Positions 1 through 5,670 of a DNA stretch of 10,041 nucleotides are shown in pieces. This stretch comes from DASUFF01 sp036274695 (GTDB lineage: Bacteria; UBA10199; JACPAL01; GCA-016699445). The position numbers were made by a program, and so were the translations under genes. Each line of letters starts with the position of its first letter. Positions within the stretch are counted from its first letter, which is position 1. The notes beneath the pieces were generated by a model, which worked only from the letters and a program-made list of their open reading frames with translations, was not told the origin of the DNA and did not search any database. The DNA lies in contig DASUFF010000062.1 in NCBI GenBank assembly GCA_036274695.1, forward strand, positions 1 through 10,041. Reading direction: 5' to 3'.

Positions 1-1
1 T

Positions 2-973
2 CAGGGCGACGACCGCTTTCGGATCTGCGGGGACAATTTCAGCCGGGACGTTTATTTCCTCACGCCGTGGCCGAAGATGCTGGCGCTGGGCGGCCTGCTC
101 GAGACGGTCGCCGTCGCGGCCACGGGAGAAGGACGCCGGGCGGTGTTCGAACGCGCCGGCGCCGATACGGACAAGGAAATCGTCTATAACGTCGCGCTCG
201 TCCCGGATCCGGACGTCGCCCCCAGCCCTCTTCTGCCCTTCGTGCGCCTCAGAACCACTCAGAGGCGGCCGATGACCCGGCGGCCGCTCACTCCGGCGCA
301 AAAATCGGCCCTGGAAGCGGCGGCCTCCCCTTTTCGCGTGTTGTGGCTGGACGACCGGGCGCGCCAAAAGGCCCTCGCCCACCTCGCCTCGCGCTACGCA
401 AAGATCCGCCTGACGATCCCGGAGGCCTTCGAGGTGCACCGGAAGGTGATCGAGTGGGACGCGCGCTACAGCAACGACCGCATCCCCGACCAGGCCATCG
501 GCCTGGACGAGCCAACGCTGAAACTCATGCACTGGGCGATGAAGAGTTGGAAGCGGGTCGATTTCATGAACCGCTACCTGGCGGGAACGCTCATGCCGCG
601 TCTTCAGCTGGAGCTCAAACCGGGCCTGAACGCCGCCGGATATGTCTCCCTGCTCGCTCCGGAGCCGCTGCGTTCCATCGACGACTTCGTCGCAGCGGGC
701 CGGGCCATGCAGCGCTTCTGGCTCACGCTCACGCGCTTAGGTTTGCAATTTCAGCCGCAGATGGCGCCTCTGATCTTCGATTCATACGTCCGCAAGGAAA
801 TCGGCTTCACCGCGAAACGGGACGCCCTGACGGCGGCCAAGGAGCTTTCCCCGCGGCTGGCGGCGGTTTTGGGGCCCGGCAACCACGCCTTCCTCGGGCG
901 CATCGGCGTCGGCGCGGCGCCGCGGGCGCGCTCGCTTCGGCGCCCCCTGAGCGACTTCCTGCCGAAAAGCTAA
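2..973 (+). CDS. Nitroreductase-like protein, 5'-truncated by the window edge
   Basis: The reading frame is open from base 2, so the ATG at 77 is probably internal: the residues just before it (GDDRFRICGDNF, then FLTPWPK) read like normal protein. Counting from the Met at 77, an Arg/Thr-rich stretch near residues 57-71 resembles the dimer-interface part of nitroreductase-fold proteins. Residues 208-229 (GRAMQRFWLTLTRLGLQFQP) resemble the C-terminal nitroreductase helix, where an 'aGra.qrf.L.a..lGl...p' pattern is usual. The middle (residues 128-175, with SNDRIPDQAIGLD and SWKRVDFMNRYLAGT) I recall from large bacterial proteins that join a ThiF/MoeB-type adenylyltransferase domain to a nitroreductase domain (the mycobacterial MoeY/Rv1355c type). 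That link rests on memory, and any ThiF domain would lie outside the window. If correct, this is a cytoplasmic flavin-dependent redox domain of unknown substrate. No signal peptide or membrane segment is visible. Its TAA stop overlaps the stop of the convergent cobA-hemD gene by 4 nt. Confidence 0.6.
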   Translation, partial: QGDDRFRICGDNFSRDVYFLTPWPKMLALGGLLETVAVAATGEGRRAVFERAGADTDKEIVYNVALVPDPDVAPSPLLPFVRLRTTQRRPMTRRPLTPAQKSALEAAASPFRVLWLDDRARQKALAHLASRYAKIRLTIPEAFEVHRKVIEWDARYSNDRIPDQAIGLDEPTLKLMHWAMKSWKRVDFMNRYLAGTLMPRLQLELKPGLNAAGYVSLLAPEPLRSIDDFVAAGRAMQRFWLTLTRLGLQFQPQMAPLIFDSYVRKEIGFTAKRDALTAAKELSPRLAAVLGPGNHAFLGRIGVGAAPRARSLRRPLSDFLPKS

Positions 974-2463
974 TTTTTCCGGAAATAAGCGGCGATGGCG
1001 TCGACCAGATCCGGCATCGTGGATTTTTTTGGGACGACGGCGACGTTCAATCCCAAGGCCCGCGCGGTCTTGGCGGTGACGGGGCCGATGCAGGCGACGG
1101 GCGCCGCCCCCGCGCCCCCCGCCTTCACGAAATTCTCAACCGTCAGCGAGCTGGCGAAGACGATGAGATCCGCCCCTTGTAGGGGCGCAAGGCCTTGCGC
1201 CCCTACACGAGGCATCACCGACCGATACGCCTCCGCCGTCTCCACCTTCGCCCCCGCCTTTTTCAAGACTTCCCGCAGATCGGGAGACGCCTGCTTCGTC
1301 TGGACCAGCAGGATCTTTTTCCCCCGCACGCCGGCGCGGATCATCTTTTGGGCCAGGCCGATCCCGCGGAATTCGTCGGCGACTAAGTCCGCGACGATCC
1401 CCTTCTCCGCGATCGGCCGGGCCGTGGCCGGCCCCACCGCGGCGAACTTCACGCCGCGGAGATGACGCAGGTCCTTTTTCATTTTTCCCAAGCGGGCGAA
1501 GAAAGAGGCCACGCCGTTGGCGCTGGTGAAGGCGACCCAGTCGTAAGACGACAACCGCTGGATCGCCCGGTCGAGGGCCGACCAGCTCGATGGCGGCAAT
1601 ATTTCGAGGGTGGGCCTCTCGATCACCTCGGCCCCCTTCTCTTCCAACAGCCTCGAGATCTCGCTCGCCTGATTGCGGGAGCGGGTGACAACGATGCGCC
1701 TACCCAAGAGCGGCTTTTTCTCGAACCAGGCGAGCTTCTCTCCCAACGAGGCGATCTTCCCCACGACGATGACGGTCGGCGGCTTGATGCCATTTTCCCG
1801 GACGGCTTCGACGATCGTCGCCAAAGTCCCGGTCGCCTTTTTCTGCCTCGGCAGCGTGCCCCACTCGATGACGGCCGCGGGCGTCGAAGCCTCCATGCCC
1901 GCCTTTTTCAAATTCTCGACGATGTGCGGAAGGTTGCCGTAACCCATCAGAAAGACGACGTTGCCGATCTTCGCGAGCGCGCCCCAATCCGGGGCATAGG
2001 CGCCTTCGTCGTCCTTTTCATGGCCGGTGACGATCGCCACGGCAGACCCGAAATTGCGGTGCGTGACGGGAATGCCCGCATACGCCGGCACGGCGATGGC
2101 GGACGTCACGCCCGGAACGACCTCGAAAGGAACGCCCGCCTCCGCCAGAGCCTCGGCCTCTTCGCCGCCGCGCCCGAAAACGAAGGGATCGCCGCCCTTC
2201 AGCCGCACGACGGTTCTCCCGCGCCGGGCCTCGGCGACCATCAGCGCGTTGATCTCCTCCTGCTCTTTGCTGTGGGAGGCGCCCTTCTTGCCCACGTAGA
2301 CGCGGCGGGCCTTCGCGGGAGCGAGGTCGAGGAATTTGGAATTGGCGAGGTAGTCGTAGACGACGACGTCGGCTTTCTCGAGGCACGCGACGCCCTTGAC
2401 GGTGATGAGGCCGGGATCGCCGGGACCGGCGCCGACTAAAAAAACGGTTCCTAACTTTTTCAT
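970..2463 (-). CDS. cobA-hemD: Fused uroporphyrinogen-III C-methyltransferase / uroporphyrinogen-III synthase
   Basis: A 497-residue two-domain enzyme. Residues 1 to about 250 are a SUMT (CobA/SirA) domain, which uses SAM to methylate uroporphyrinogen III at C2 and C7 to precorrin-2. Visible motifs are the N-terminal GAGPGDPGLIT (11-21), RLKGGDPFVFGRGG (GGDP with D92), PGVTSAIAVPAYAGIPVTHR (about 117-137) and LMGYGNL (about 172-178). Residues about 252-497, from GRRIVVTRSR, are a HemD domain that cyclises hydroxymethylbilane with inversion of ring D. HemD is poorly conserved, but the length and the SLTVENF stretch fit. The ATG at 2463 has AGGA six bases upstream. The gene follows hemC on the same strand after 67 nt, which supports one operon for heme/siroheme/corrinoid precursors. 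Such fusions are known in Firmicutes and deltaproteobacteria-like groups. Oddity: residues 420-429 (VGAQGLAPLQ) are encoded by a perfect 30-bp palindrome. Domain identity is certain; the exact end product is not shown. Confidence 0.96.
   Translation of the reverse strand: MKKLGTVFLVGAGPGDPGLITVKGVACLEKADVVVYDYLANSKFLDLAPAKARRVYVGKKGASHSKEQEEINALMVAEARRGRTVVRLKGGDPFVFGRGGEEAEALAEAGVPFEVVPGVTSAIAVPAYAGIPVTHRNFGSAVAIVTGHEKDDEGAYAPDWGALAKIGNVVFLMGYGNLPHIVENLKKAGMEASTPAAVIEWGTLPRQKKATGTLATIVEAVRENGIKPPTVIVVGKIASLGEKLAWFEKKPLLGRRIVVTRSRNQASEISRLLEEKGAEVIERPTLEILPPSSWSALDRAIQRLSSYDWVAFTSANGVASFFARLGKMKKDLRHLRGVKFAAVGPATARPIAEKGIVADLVADEFRGIGLAQKMIRAGVRGKKILLVQTKQASPDLREVLKKAGAKVETAEAYRSVMPRVGAQGLAPLQGADLIVFASSLTVENFVKAGGAGAAPVACIGPVTAKTARALGLNVAVVPKKSTMPDLVDAIAAYFRKN
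1178..1207. repeat. Perfect 30-bp palindrome inside the hemD domain
   Basis: The left arm tgtaggggcgcaagg (1178-1192) is followed with no spacer by its exact reverse complement (1193-1207). The match stops at 1177/1208. The central motif TAGGGGC...GCCCCTA resembles small dispersed palindromes seen between genes in many high-GC bacteria, but here it lies within coding sequence. On the minus strand it is read in frame as VGAQGLAPLQ (residues 420-429 of CobA-HemD), in the linker before the GADLIVFASS strand. From memory of HemD proteins, the linker is about normal length, so the element may have replaced linker sequence or landed where length is tolerated. Confidence 0.9.
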
Positions 2464-2474
2464 TTCCGGTCCTC
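2464..2474 (-). promoter_or_regulatory. Ribosome binding site of cobA-hemD, embedded in a repeat arm
   Basis: Read on the minus strand, GAGGA (2474-2470) lies six bases before the ATG at 2463 and is the only good Shine-Dalgarno match, so it supports this start. The GAGG bases are also the outer end of the 3' arm of the REP-like hairpin at 2471-2530. Its 5' arm begins CCTC right after the hemC stop, so folding would pair and hide the site. Masking is inference. Confidence 0.65.
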
Positions 2475-2530
2475 ACCCCGCCTTCGGCTCCCCTCTCCTA
2501 CATCACGTAGGAAAGGGGCCGGGGGAGAGG
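2471..2530 (-). repeat. REP-like G/C-rich hairpin filling the hemC / cobA-hemD gap
   Basis: On the minus strand the inner stem pairs CCCCTTTCCTAC (2518-2507) with GTAGGAGAGGGG (2501-2490), with one mismatch around a 5-nt loop. The outer part pairs CCTCTCCCC (2530-2522) with GGGGTGAGG (2479-2471), with one T-T mismatch and an asymmetric bulge between. The element starts at the base after the hemC TAA and ends at the cobA-hemD Shine-Dalgarno. No U-run follows, so it is not a canonical Rho-independent terminator. It shares the 15-mer tctcccccggcccct with the hairpin at 4099-4113, in opposite orientation, which suggests a dispersed family. Confidence 0.8.
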
Positions 2531-3463
2531 TTATTTCGACTTACACGCCCGGAGGATCTCCCTGCCCCCATGCCCCAGCAACTGCTTGGCGAGGCCGTCC
2601 CCCAAGGACGCCGACTCGCGGATGTTGCCCTCCATCCGGTCGCGGATCAGCTCGCGCCCGTCTGGAGAGGCGATCATGCCGGTGATCTTCAGACCCTGGC
2701 CGCTCACTTCGGCGTAGGCGGCGATCGGCGCCTGGCAGTTGCCTTCCACCGCTTTCATGAAGGCGCGTTCGGCCTGGATCGCGATCATCGTCTCCTGGTC
2801 GTTCAACGGATCGAGGAGGCGGCGCGTGGCGTCGTCGTTGTCGCGGATCTCGAGGGCGATGACGCCCTGGCCGACGGCGGGCAGCATGAGCGTCGTCGGC
2901 AGGTATTCGGTGATCTTGGAGGCCAGTCCGAGGCGCGAAAGCCCGGCGGAGGCCAGCACGATCGCGTCGAGCTTTCCGGGCTGGAGCTTGCGCAGGCGCG
3001 TCTCCACGTTGCCCCGCATCGGAAGGATCTCGAAGTCGGGACGAAAATTTTTCAATTGGGCCTTGCGGCGCAGCGAGCTCGTCCCGACCTTGGCCTTTTT
3101 GGGCAGATGCAGGAGGGAGGCGTATTTTTTGGAGACGAAGACGTCCCGGGGATCTTCCCGCTTCAGCACGGCCGTCAAGAGCAGTCCGGTTGGGAGCACG
3201 GCGGGCACATCTTTTAAACTATGAACCCCTAACTGGACTTTGCCCGCCAGGATCTGTTCTTCAATCTCCTTTAAAAATAAACCCTTACCGCCTATTTCCG
3301 CCAGAGGTTTCGAGAGGACTTTATCCCCCGTCGTCTTAATGACTTTCACGGCGACGGACAGGTCCTGGTACTCCTCTTCCAGGAGCTTTTTCACGTGGTT
3401 CGCCTGCCACAAGGCAAGACGACTCCCCCGGCTTCCGATAACGATTTTCCGCTTTGCTGGCAT
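2531..3463 (-). CDS. hemC: Porphobilinogen deaminase (hydroxymethylbilane synthase)
   Basis: HemC joins four porphobilinogen units into hydroxymethylbilane in the cytoplasm, the step before uroporphyrinogen-III synthase. The 310 residues match the usual family length. Visible motifs are GSRGSRLALWQ at the N terminus, HSLKDVP with the catalytic Asp at 85, GTSSLRRKAQL, RGNVETRLRKL, PAVGQGVIALE and EGNCQAPI with the dipyrromethane-cofactor Cys at 243 (Cys242 in E. coli). I chose the ATG at 3463, which has AGGGA five bases upstream and starts MPAKRKIVIGSRGS. The frame opens at a GTG at 3487 that would add eight unconserved residues. HemC is first of the pair with cobA-hemD, which supplies the next two enzymes, and is divergent from the rlmI-like gene. 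Part of the gene (about 3211-3300, covering HSLKDVP) is clearly richer in A+T, at 42% G+C by hand count. Confidence 0.97.
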   Translation of the reverse strand: MPAKRKIVIGSRGSRLALWQANHVKKLLEEEYQDLSVAVKVIKTTGDKVLSKPLAEIGGKGLFLKEIEEQILAGKVQLGVHSLKDVPAVLPTGLLLTAVLKREDPRDVFVSKKYASLLHLPKKAKVGTSSLRRKAQLKNFRPDFEILPMRGNVETRLRKLQPGKLDAIVLASAGLSRLGLASKITEYLPTTLMLPAVGQGVIALEIRDNDDATRRLLDPLNDQETMIAIQAERAFMKAVEGNCQAPIAAYAEVSGQGLKITGMIASPDGRELIRDRMEGNIRESASLGDGLAKQLLGHGGREILRACKSK

Positions 3464-3574
3464 GAAGTCCCTGTAAAAAGGTAACACAGGACCCTGCTAA
3501 GTCAAGGAAAGTATTAGGTTTTATCTAATCCTTGATCTTTAGAAGCCCTTTGTTTACGAAGGCGCCTCGCCTTT
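3464..3574. promoter_or_regulatory. Divergent hemC / rlmI-like intergenic region with an inverted repeat
   Basis: This 111-bp, A+T-richer gap must hold the promoters of both divergent genes. TCAAGGA (3502-3508) and TCCTTGA (3529-3535) form a perfect inverted repeat, and nested inside are ATTAG (3513-3517) and CTAAT (3525-3529). Together they could form an operator or a bulged stem of about 11-12 bp. Promoter boxes are weak: on +, TTGATC (3532-3537), 17 nt, TACGAA (3555-3560); on -, a TTGACT near 3505-3500 has no good -10 partner. I cannot assign either start site. Confidence 0.45.
3559..3573 (+). promoter_or_regulatory. Small hairpin over the rlmI-like ribosome binding region
   Basis: AAGGCG (3559-3564), loop CCT, CGCCTT (3568-3573) is a perfect 6-bp stem ending one base before the ATG at 3575. 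The only Shine-Dalgarno-like bases (GAAGG, 3558-3562) lie in its 5' arm about 12 nt from the start, so the hairpin could either hide the site or bring it nearer. The structure is seen; its role is inferred. Confidence 0.45.
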
Positions 3575-4744
3575 ATGGGCCAAGTGCTGATTAATCAAAA
3601 AGGATTTCAATGGCTGCGGACGGGCCACCCGTGGGTGTACCGGTCGGATCTGCCGGACCTCGAACGGGTCTCCCCCGAACCCGGGTCCGTGGTGGCGGTC
3701 TTGGGGCCCGGCGAGAAGTTTTTGGGACAAGCCTTCTGTAACCCCCGCTCCCAGATCACCTTAAGGATGCTGACCCGGAGTCGCGATCCTATCGAGAAGG
3801 ACTTTTGGAAGCGGCGGATCGAAGCGGCCATCGAGCGTCGCGGCGCCCTGGCGCGCGACAAGGAGCGGGCCGTGCGCTTGATTCACGGCGAGTCGGACGG
3901 ACTCCCCTCCGTGATCCTCGACCGCTACGGCGACGTGCTGGTCTTTCAGACCTTATCGGCCGGCGCCGACCGCCTGAAAGAAACCTTCATCGAAATCTTT
4001 GAGGATGTGTTGAAACCCGCCGGCATCGTCGAGAGAAACGATGCGCCGGTTCGGGATTTGGAAGGGTTGGTGAAGCAGAAGGGGGTCGTGAGGGGAAATC
4101 TCCCCCGGCCCCTCTTTTTCAAAGAGGGGGGGCTTAAGTTTTCCGTGGATCCCTTGGAGGGTCAAAAGACCGGGGCCTTCCTCGATCAGGCGGAGAATCA
4201 CGTGGCTGCGCGGAATTACGTGCGCGGGCGGGCGCTCGATCTGTTCTCGTATCAGGGCGGATTCGCCTTGTCGGTAGCGACGGCGGCGCAGGAGGTGCTG
4301 GCGGTGGACAGCTCGGCCCCCGCGCTGGCGGCCCTTCAGGAGAACGCGGCCCTGAACGGCATCGGCAACGTGACGACGTGGGAGGCCAACGGTTTCGACT
4401 TCCTGCGCGAGTGCGATGAAAGAAAGGAAACCTTCGACGCCGTTATCTTGGATCCGCCCCCCTTCGTCCGCGACAAGAAGAACGTCACCGGCGCGGTACG
4501 CGGCTACAAGGAGATCAACCTGCGGGCCTTGAAGATCTTAAAGCCGGGCGGCATTCTGATCACCTGCTCCTGCTCCCAAAACTTCACCCCGGAGATGTTC
4601 GAGGAGACATTGAAGGAGGCTTCGCGCGACACCCGCCGCGAGCTGCAGGTCTTGGAACGCCGCGGAGCCGCGCCGGATCACCCGGTGCTCCTGACGTTCC
4701 CCGAGTCGAACTATTTACAATGTTGGATCCTGCGCGTTCTCTAA
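3575..4744 (+). CDS. rlmI: RlmI-like class I SAM-dependent 23S rRNA (cytosine-5) methyltransferase
   Basis: Probably a cytoplasmic enzyme that methylates a cytosine of 23S rRNA; RlmI makes m5C1962 in E. coli. The 389 residues match the family length. An N-terminal PUA-like domain contains GHPWVYRSDL (about 18-27). A bridging segment ends in GQKTGAFLDQ (196-205). The Rossmann methyltransferase domain has motif I around ALDLFSYQGGFAL (220-232), motif IV DPPPF (293-297) and TCSCSQ with Cys331/Cys333, where the family's catalytic cysteine lies. The C terminus (DHPVLLTFPESNYLQCWILRVL region) is typical. The ATG at 3575 is the only sensible start. The patatin-like gene follows after 33 nt and may be cotranscribed. 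Oddity: residues about 175-187 are encoded by a REP-like hairpin, in a segment preceding the conserved GQKTG motif. The exact target base cannot be told from sequence, so the symbol is by family. Confidence 0.88.
   Translation: MGQVLINQKGFQWLRTGHPWVYRSDLPDLERVSPEPGSVVAVLGPGEKFLGQAFCNPRSQITLRMLTRSRDPIEKDFWKRRIEAAIERRGALARDKERAVRLIHGESDGLPSVILDRYGDVLVFQTLSAGADRLKETFIEIFEDVLKPAGIVERNDAPVRDLEGLVKQKGVVRGNLPRPLFFKEGGLKFSVDPLEGQKTGAFLDQAENHVAARNYVRGRALDLFSYQGGFALSVATAAQEVLAVDSSAPALAALQENAALNGIGNVTTWEANGFDFLRECDERKETFDAVILDPPPFVRDKKNVTGAVRGYKEINLRALKILKPGGILITCSCSQNFTPEMFEETLKEASRDTRRELQVLERRGAAPDHPVLLTFPESNYLQCWILRVL
4099..4133 (+). repeat. REP-like hairpin inside the rlmI-like coding sequence
   Basis: CCCCTCTTT (4109-4117), a 3-nt loop and AAAGAGGGG (4121-4129) form a perfect 9-bp stem. 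More G bases (4130-4132) could pair with CCC at 4104-4106 across a GG bulge. The left side, tctcccccggcccct (4099-4113), is identical to the reverse complement of 2514-2528 in the hemC/cobA-hemD gap. It resembles widespread 'ccccctttttcaaaggggg' dispersed repeats. It is read in frame as LPRPLFFKEGGL, upstream of GQKTG. Confidence 0.75.
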
Positions 4745-4772
4745 CTTTGGACCTTGAACTTTGAACTTTGGA
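4745..4772 (+). repeat. Tandem heptamer repeat, four copies of CYTTGRA
   Basis: The units are CTTTGGA (4745-4751), CCTTGAA (4752-4758), CTTTGAA (4759-4765) and CTTTGGA (4766-4772). They begin at the base after the rlmI-like TAA and end five bases before the patatin-like ATG, so they fill the gap. They resemble short tandem heptamer repeats known from several bacterial groups. There is no proper Shine-Dalgarno; the GGA of the last unit (4770-4772) is the only candidate. Confidence 0.85.
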
Positions 4773-4777
4773 CTAAA

Positions 4778-5611
4778 ATGAAAAAAGCATTGGTTGTTGA
4801 AGGCGGCGGCATGCGGGGCGCCCACACGTGCGGCGCGCTGATGGCCTTGGCCGAGCGGGGAAAAACCGATTTCGACGTCGTCGTCGCCGCTTCCGCCGGC
4901 GCCTGCACCGCGGCCTATCTGGTCAGCCGCCAGTTCGATCTCTTCCCGGTGATCTGGACCAAGTATCTCCACGACGGTCGCTTCGTGGACTTGAAGCGCC
5001 TGCCCACCCGCCGTTCGGTCATGGACTTGGACTTCCTCATCCACCGCGTCTTCAAGGAATTGGACCCGCTCGACGTCGAGGCCATCCGCCGCTCGCCCAC
5101 CAAGTTCTTCATCGTCTCCACACACTGTGAAACCGGCACGCCCGTCTATTTCGACGCCCACAAGGACCCGATTCTGAACGCCCTCAAGGCCTCGGCCGCC
5201 ATGCCCATCGCCTACCGCCATCCCGTCGTCATCGACGGACGGACCTTCATCGACGGCGGCGTCACCGATCCCGTCCCGGTCCAGAAGGCGATCGATGAGG
5301 GCTGCGACGACATCACCGTCCTGCTCACGCGGCCGGAGGGCTATCGCAAAAAAATCCCGCTGGTGAACATCCTTCCCCGCCTCTACGCCCGCAAATTCCC
5401 GCGCCTGGCGGAGGCCTTTATGCGCCGCTACGAGGCCTACAACCGCTCGGTGGACCTGATCGAATCCGGAAAACTCCCCGCGCGCGTCACGGTCATCCGC
5501 CCCAAGACGAAACTCCCGGTGAGCCGCCTGTCGACAAACCTGGAGAAGATCCGGGCCACCATCCGCCTGGGAGAGCGTGATGCCCGTGAAATCCTTTCCC
5601 CAAGTACTTGA
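4778..5611 (+). CDS. Patatin-like phospholipase (YjjU/RssA-type)
   Basis: A predicted serine acyl hydrolase acting on phospholipids or other acyl esters; the substrate is unknown. In the 277-residue protein, the Gly-rich oxyanion-hole motif EGGGMRGAH is at 8-16, the nucleophile elbow AASAG has Ser39, and the dyad Asp is D159 in FIDGGVTDPVPV. This order and spacing are those of patatin domains, and the short length and ITVLLTRPEGYRKK after the DGG motif fit the bacterial YjjU-like group. There is no signal peptide or membrane segment, so it is probably cytoplasmic or peripheral. I chose the ATG at 4778: it starts MKKALVVEGGG as in relatives, while the upstream TTG at 4754 lies in the heptamer repeat. 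Oddity: the elbow is usually G-x-S-x-G and the first Gly is Ala37 here. Without a Shine-Dalgarno it may depend on translation of the rlmI-like gene. Confidence 0.88.
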   Translation: MKKALVVEGGGMRGAHTCGALMALAERGKTDFDVVVAASAGACTAAYLVSRQFDLFPVIWTKYLHDGRFVDLKRLPTRRSVMDLDFLIHRVFKELDPLDVEAIRRSPTKFFIVSTHCETGTPVYFDAHKDPILNALKASAAMPIAYRHPVVIDGRTFIDGGVTDPVPVQKAIDEGCDDITVLLTRPEGYRKKIPLVNILPRLYARKFPRLAEAFMRRYEAYNRSVDLIESGKLPARVTVIRPKTKLPVSRLSTNLEKIRATIRLGERDAREILSPST

Positions 5612-5622
5612 ATTGACTTGGG
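5599..5622 (+). promoter_or_regulatory. Operator-like repeats overlapping the FHA-gene promoter
   Basis: CAAGTACTTG (5601-5610) is a perfect 10-bp palindrome. A second ACTTG (5616-5620) lies exactly 10 bp from the first (5606-5610), about one helical turn. CCCAAGT (5599-5605) and ACTTGGG (5616-5622) are also inverted repeats. The second half-site covers the -35 box, as expected for a repressor site. The patatin-like stop codon (5609-5611) lies inside it. No regulator gene is visible in the window. Confidence 0.45.
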
Positions 5623-5641
5623 TTCTACCATCATGTAGAAT
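5613..5641 (+). promoter_or_regulatory. Sigma70-type promoter of the FHA gene
   Basis: TTGACT (5613-5618), a 17-nt spacer and TAGAAT (5636-5641) each match the consensus hexamers at five of six positions. The start should fall near 5648, giving a leader of about 20 nt that contains the ribosome binding site. This makes the FHA gene its own unit, even though it follows the patatin-like gene closely on the same strand. Confidence 0.75.
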
Positions 5642-5656
5642 GATTTTTCGCAGATT

Positions 5657-5665
5657 AGGGAGAGG
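5657..5665 (+). promoter_or_regulatory. Strong ribosome binding site for a TTG start
   Basis: AGGGAGAGG lies five bases before TTG at 5671. The strength and spacing of this site decide in favour of the rare TTG codon over any later start. Confidence 0.75.
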
Positions 5666-5670
5666 ACGCC

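Noticed and set aside
976..985. TTTCCGGAAA palindrome at the cobA-hemD 3' end as terminator or operator
   Set aside because: Only 10 bp, within the last codons, with no loop and no T-tract in the right place.
1462..2439. Long open frame on + opposite cobA-hemD
   Set aside because: It is fully antisense to a conserved enzyme, Arg/Asp/Gly-rich with no recognisable domain, and typical of high-GC antisense frames.
2471..2530. Rho-independent terminator between hemC and cobA-hemD
   Set aside because: The hairpin lacks a following U-run in either direction and lies inside a likely operon; a repeat element fits better.
4754..4777. Upstream TTG start for the patatin-like protein (adds MNFELWTK)
   Set aside because: The added residues are encoded by the tandem heptamer repeat, with no ribosome binding site; the ATG at 4778 starts the conserved domain directly.
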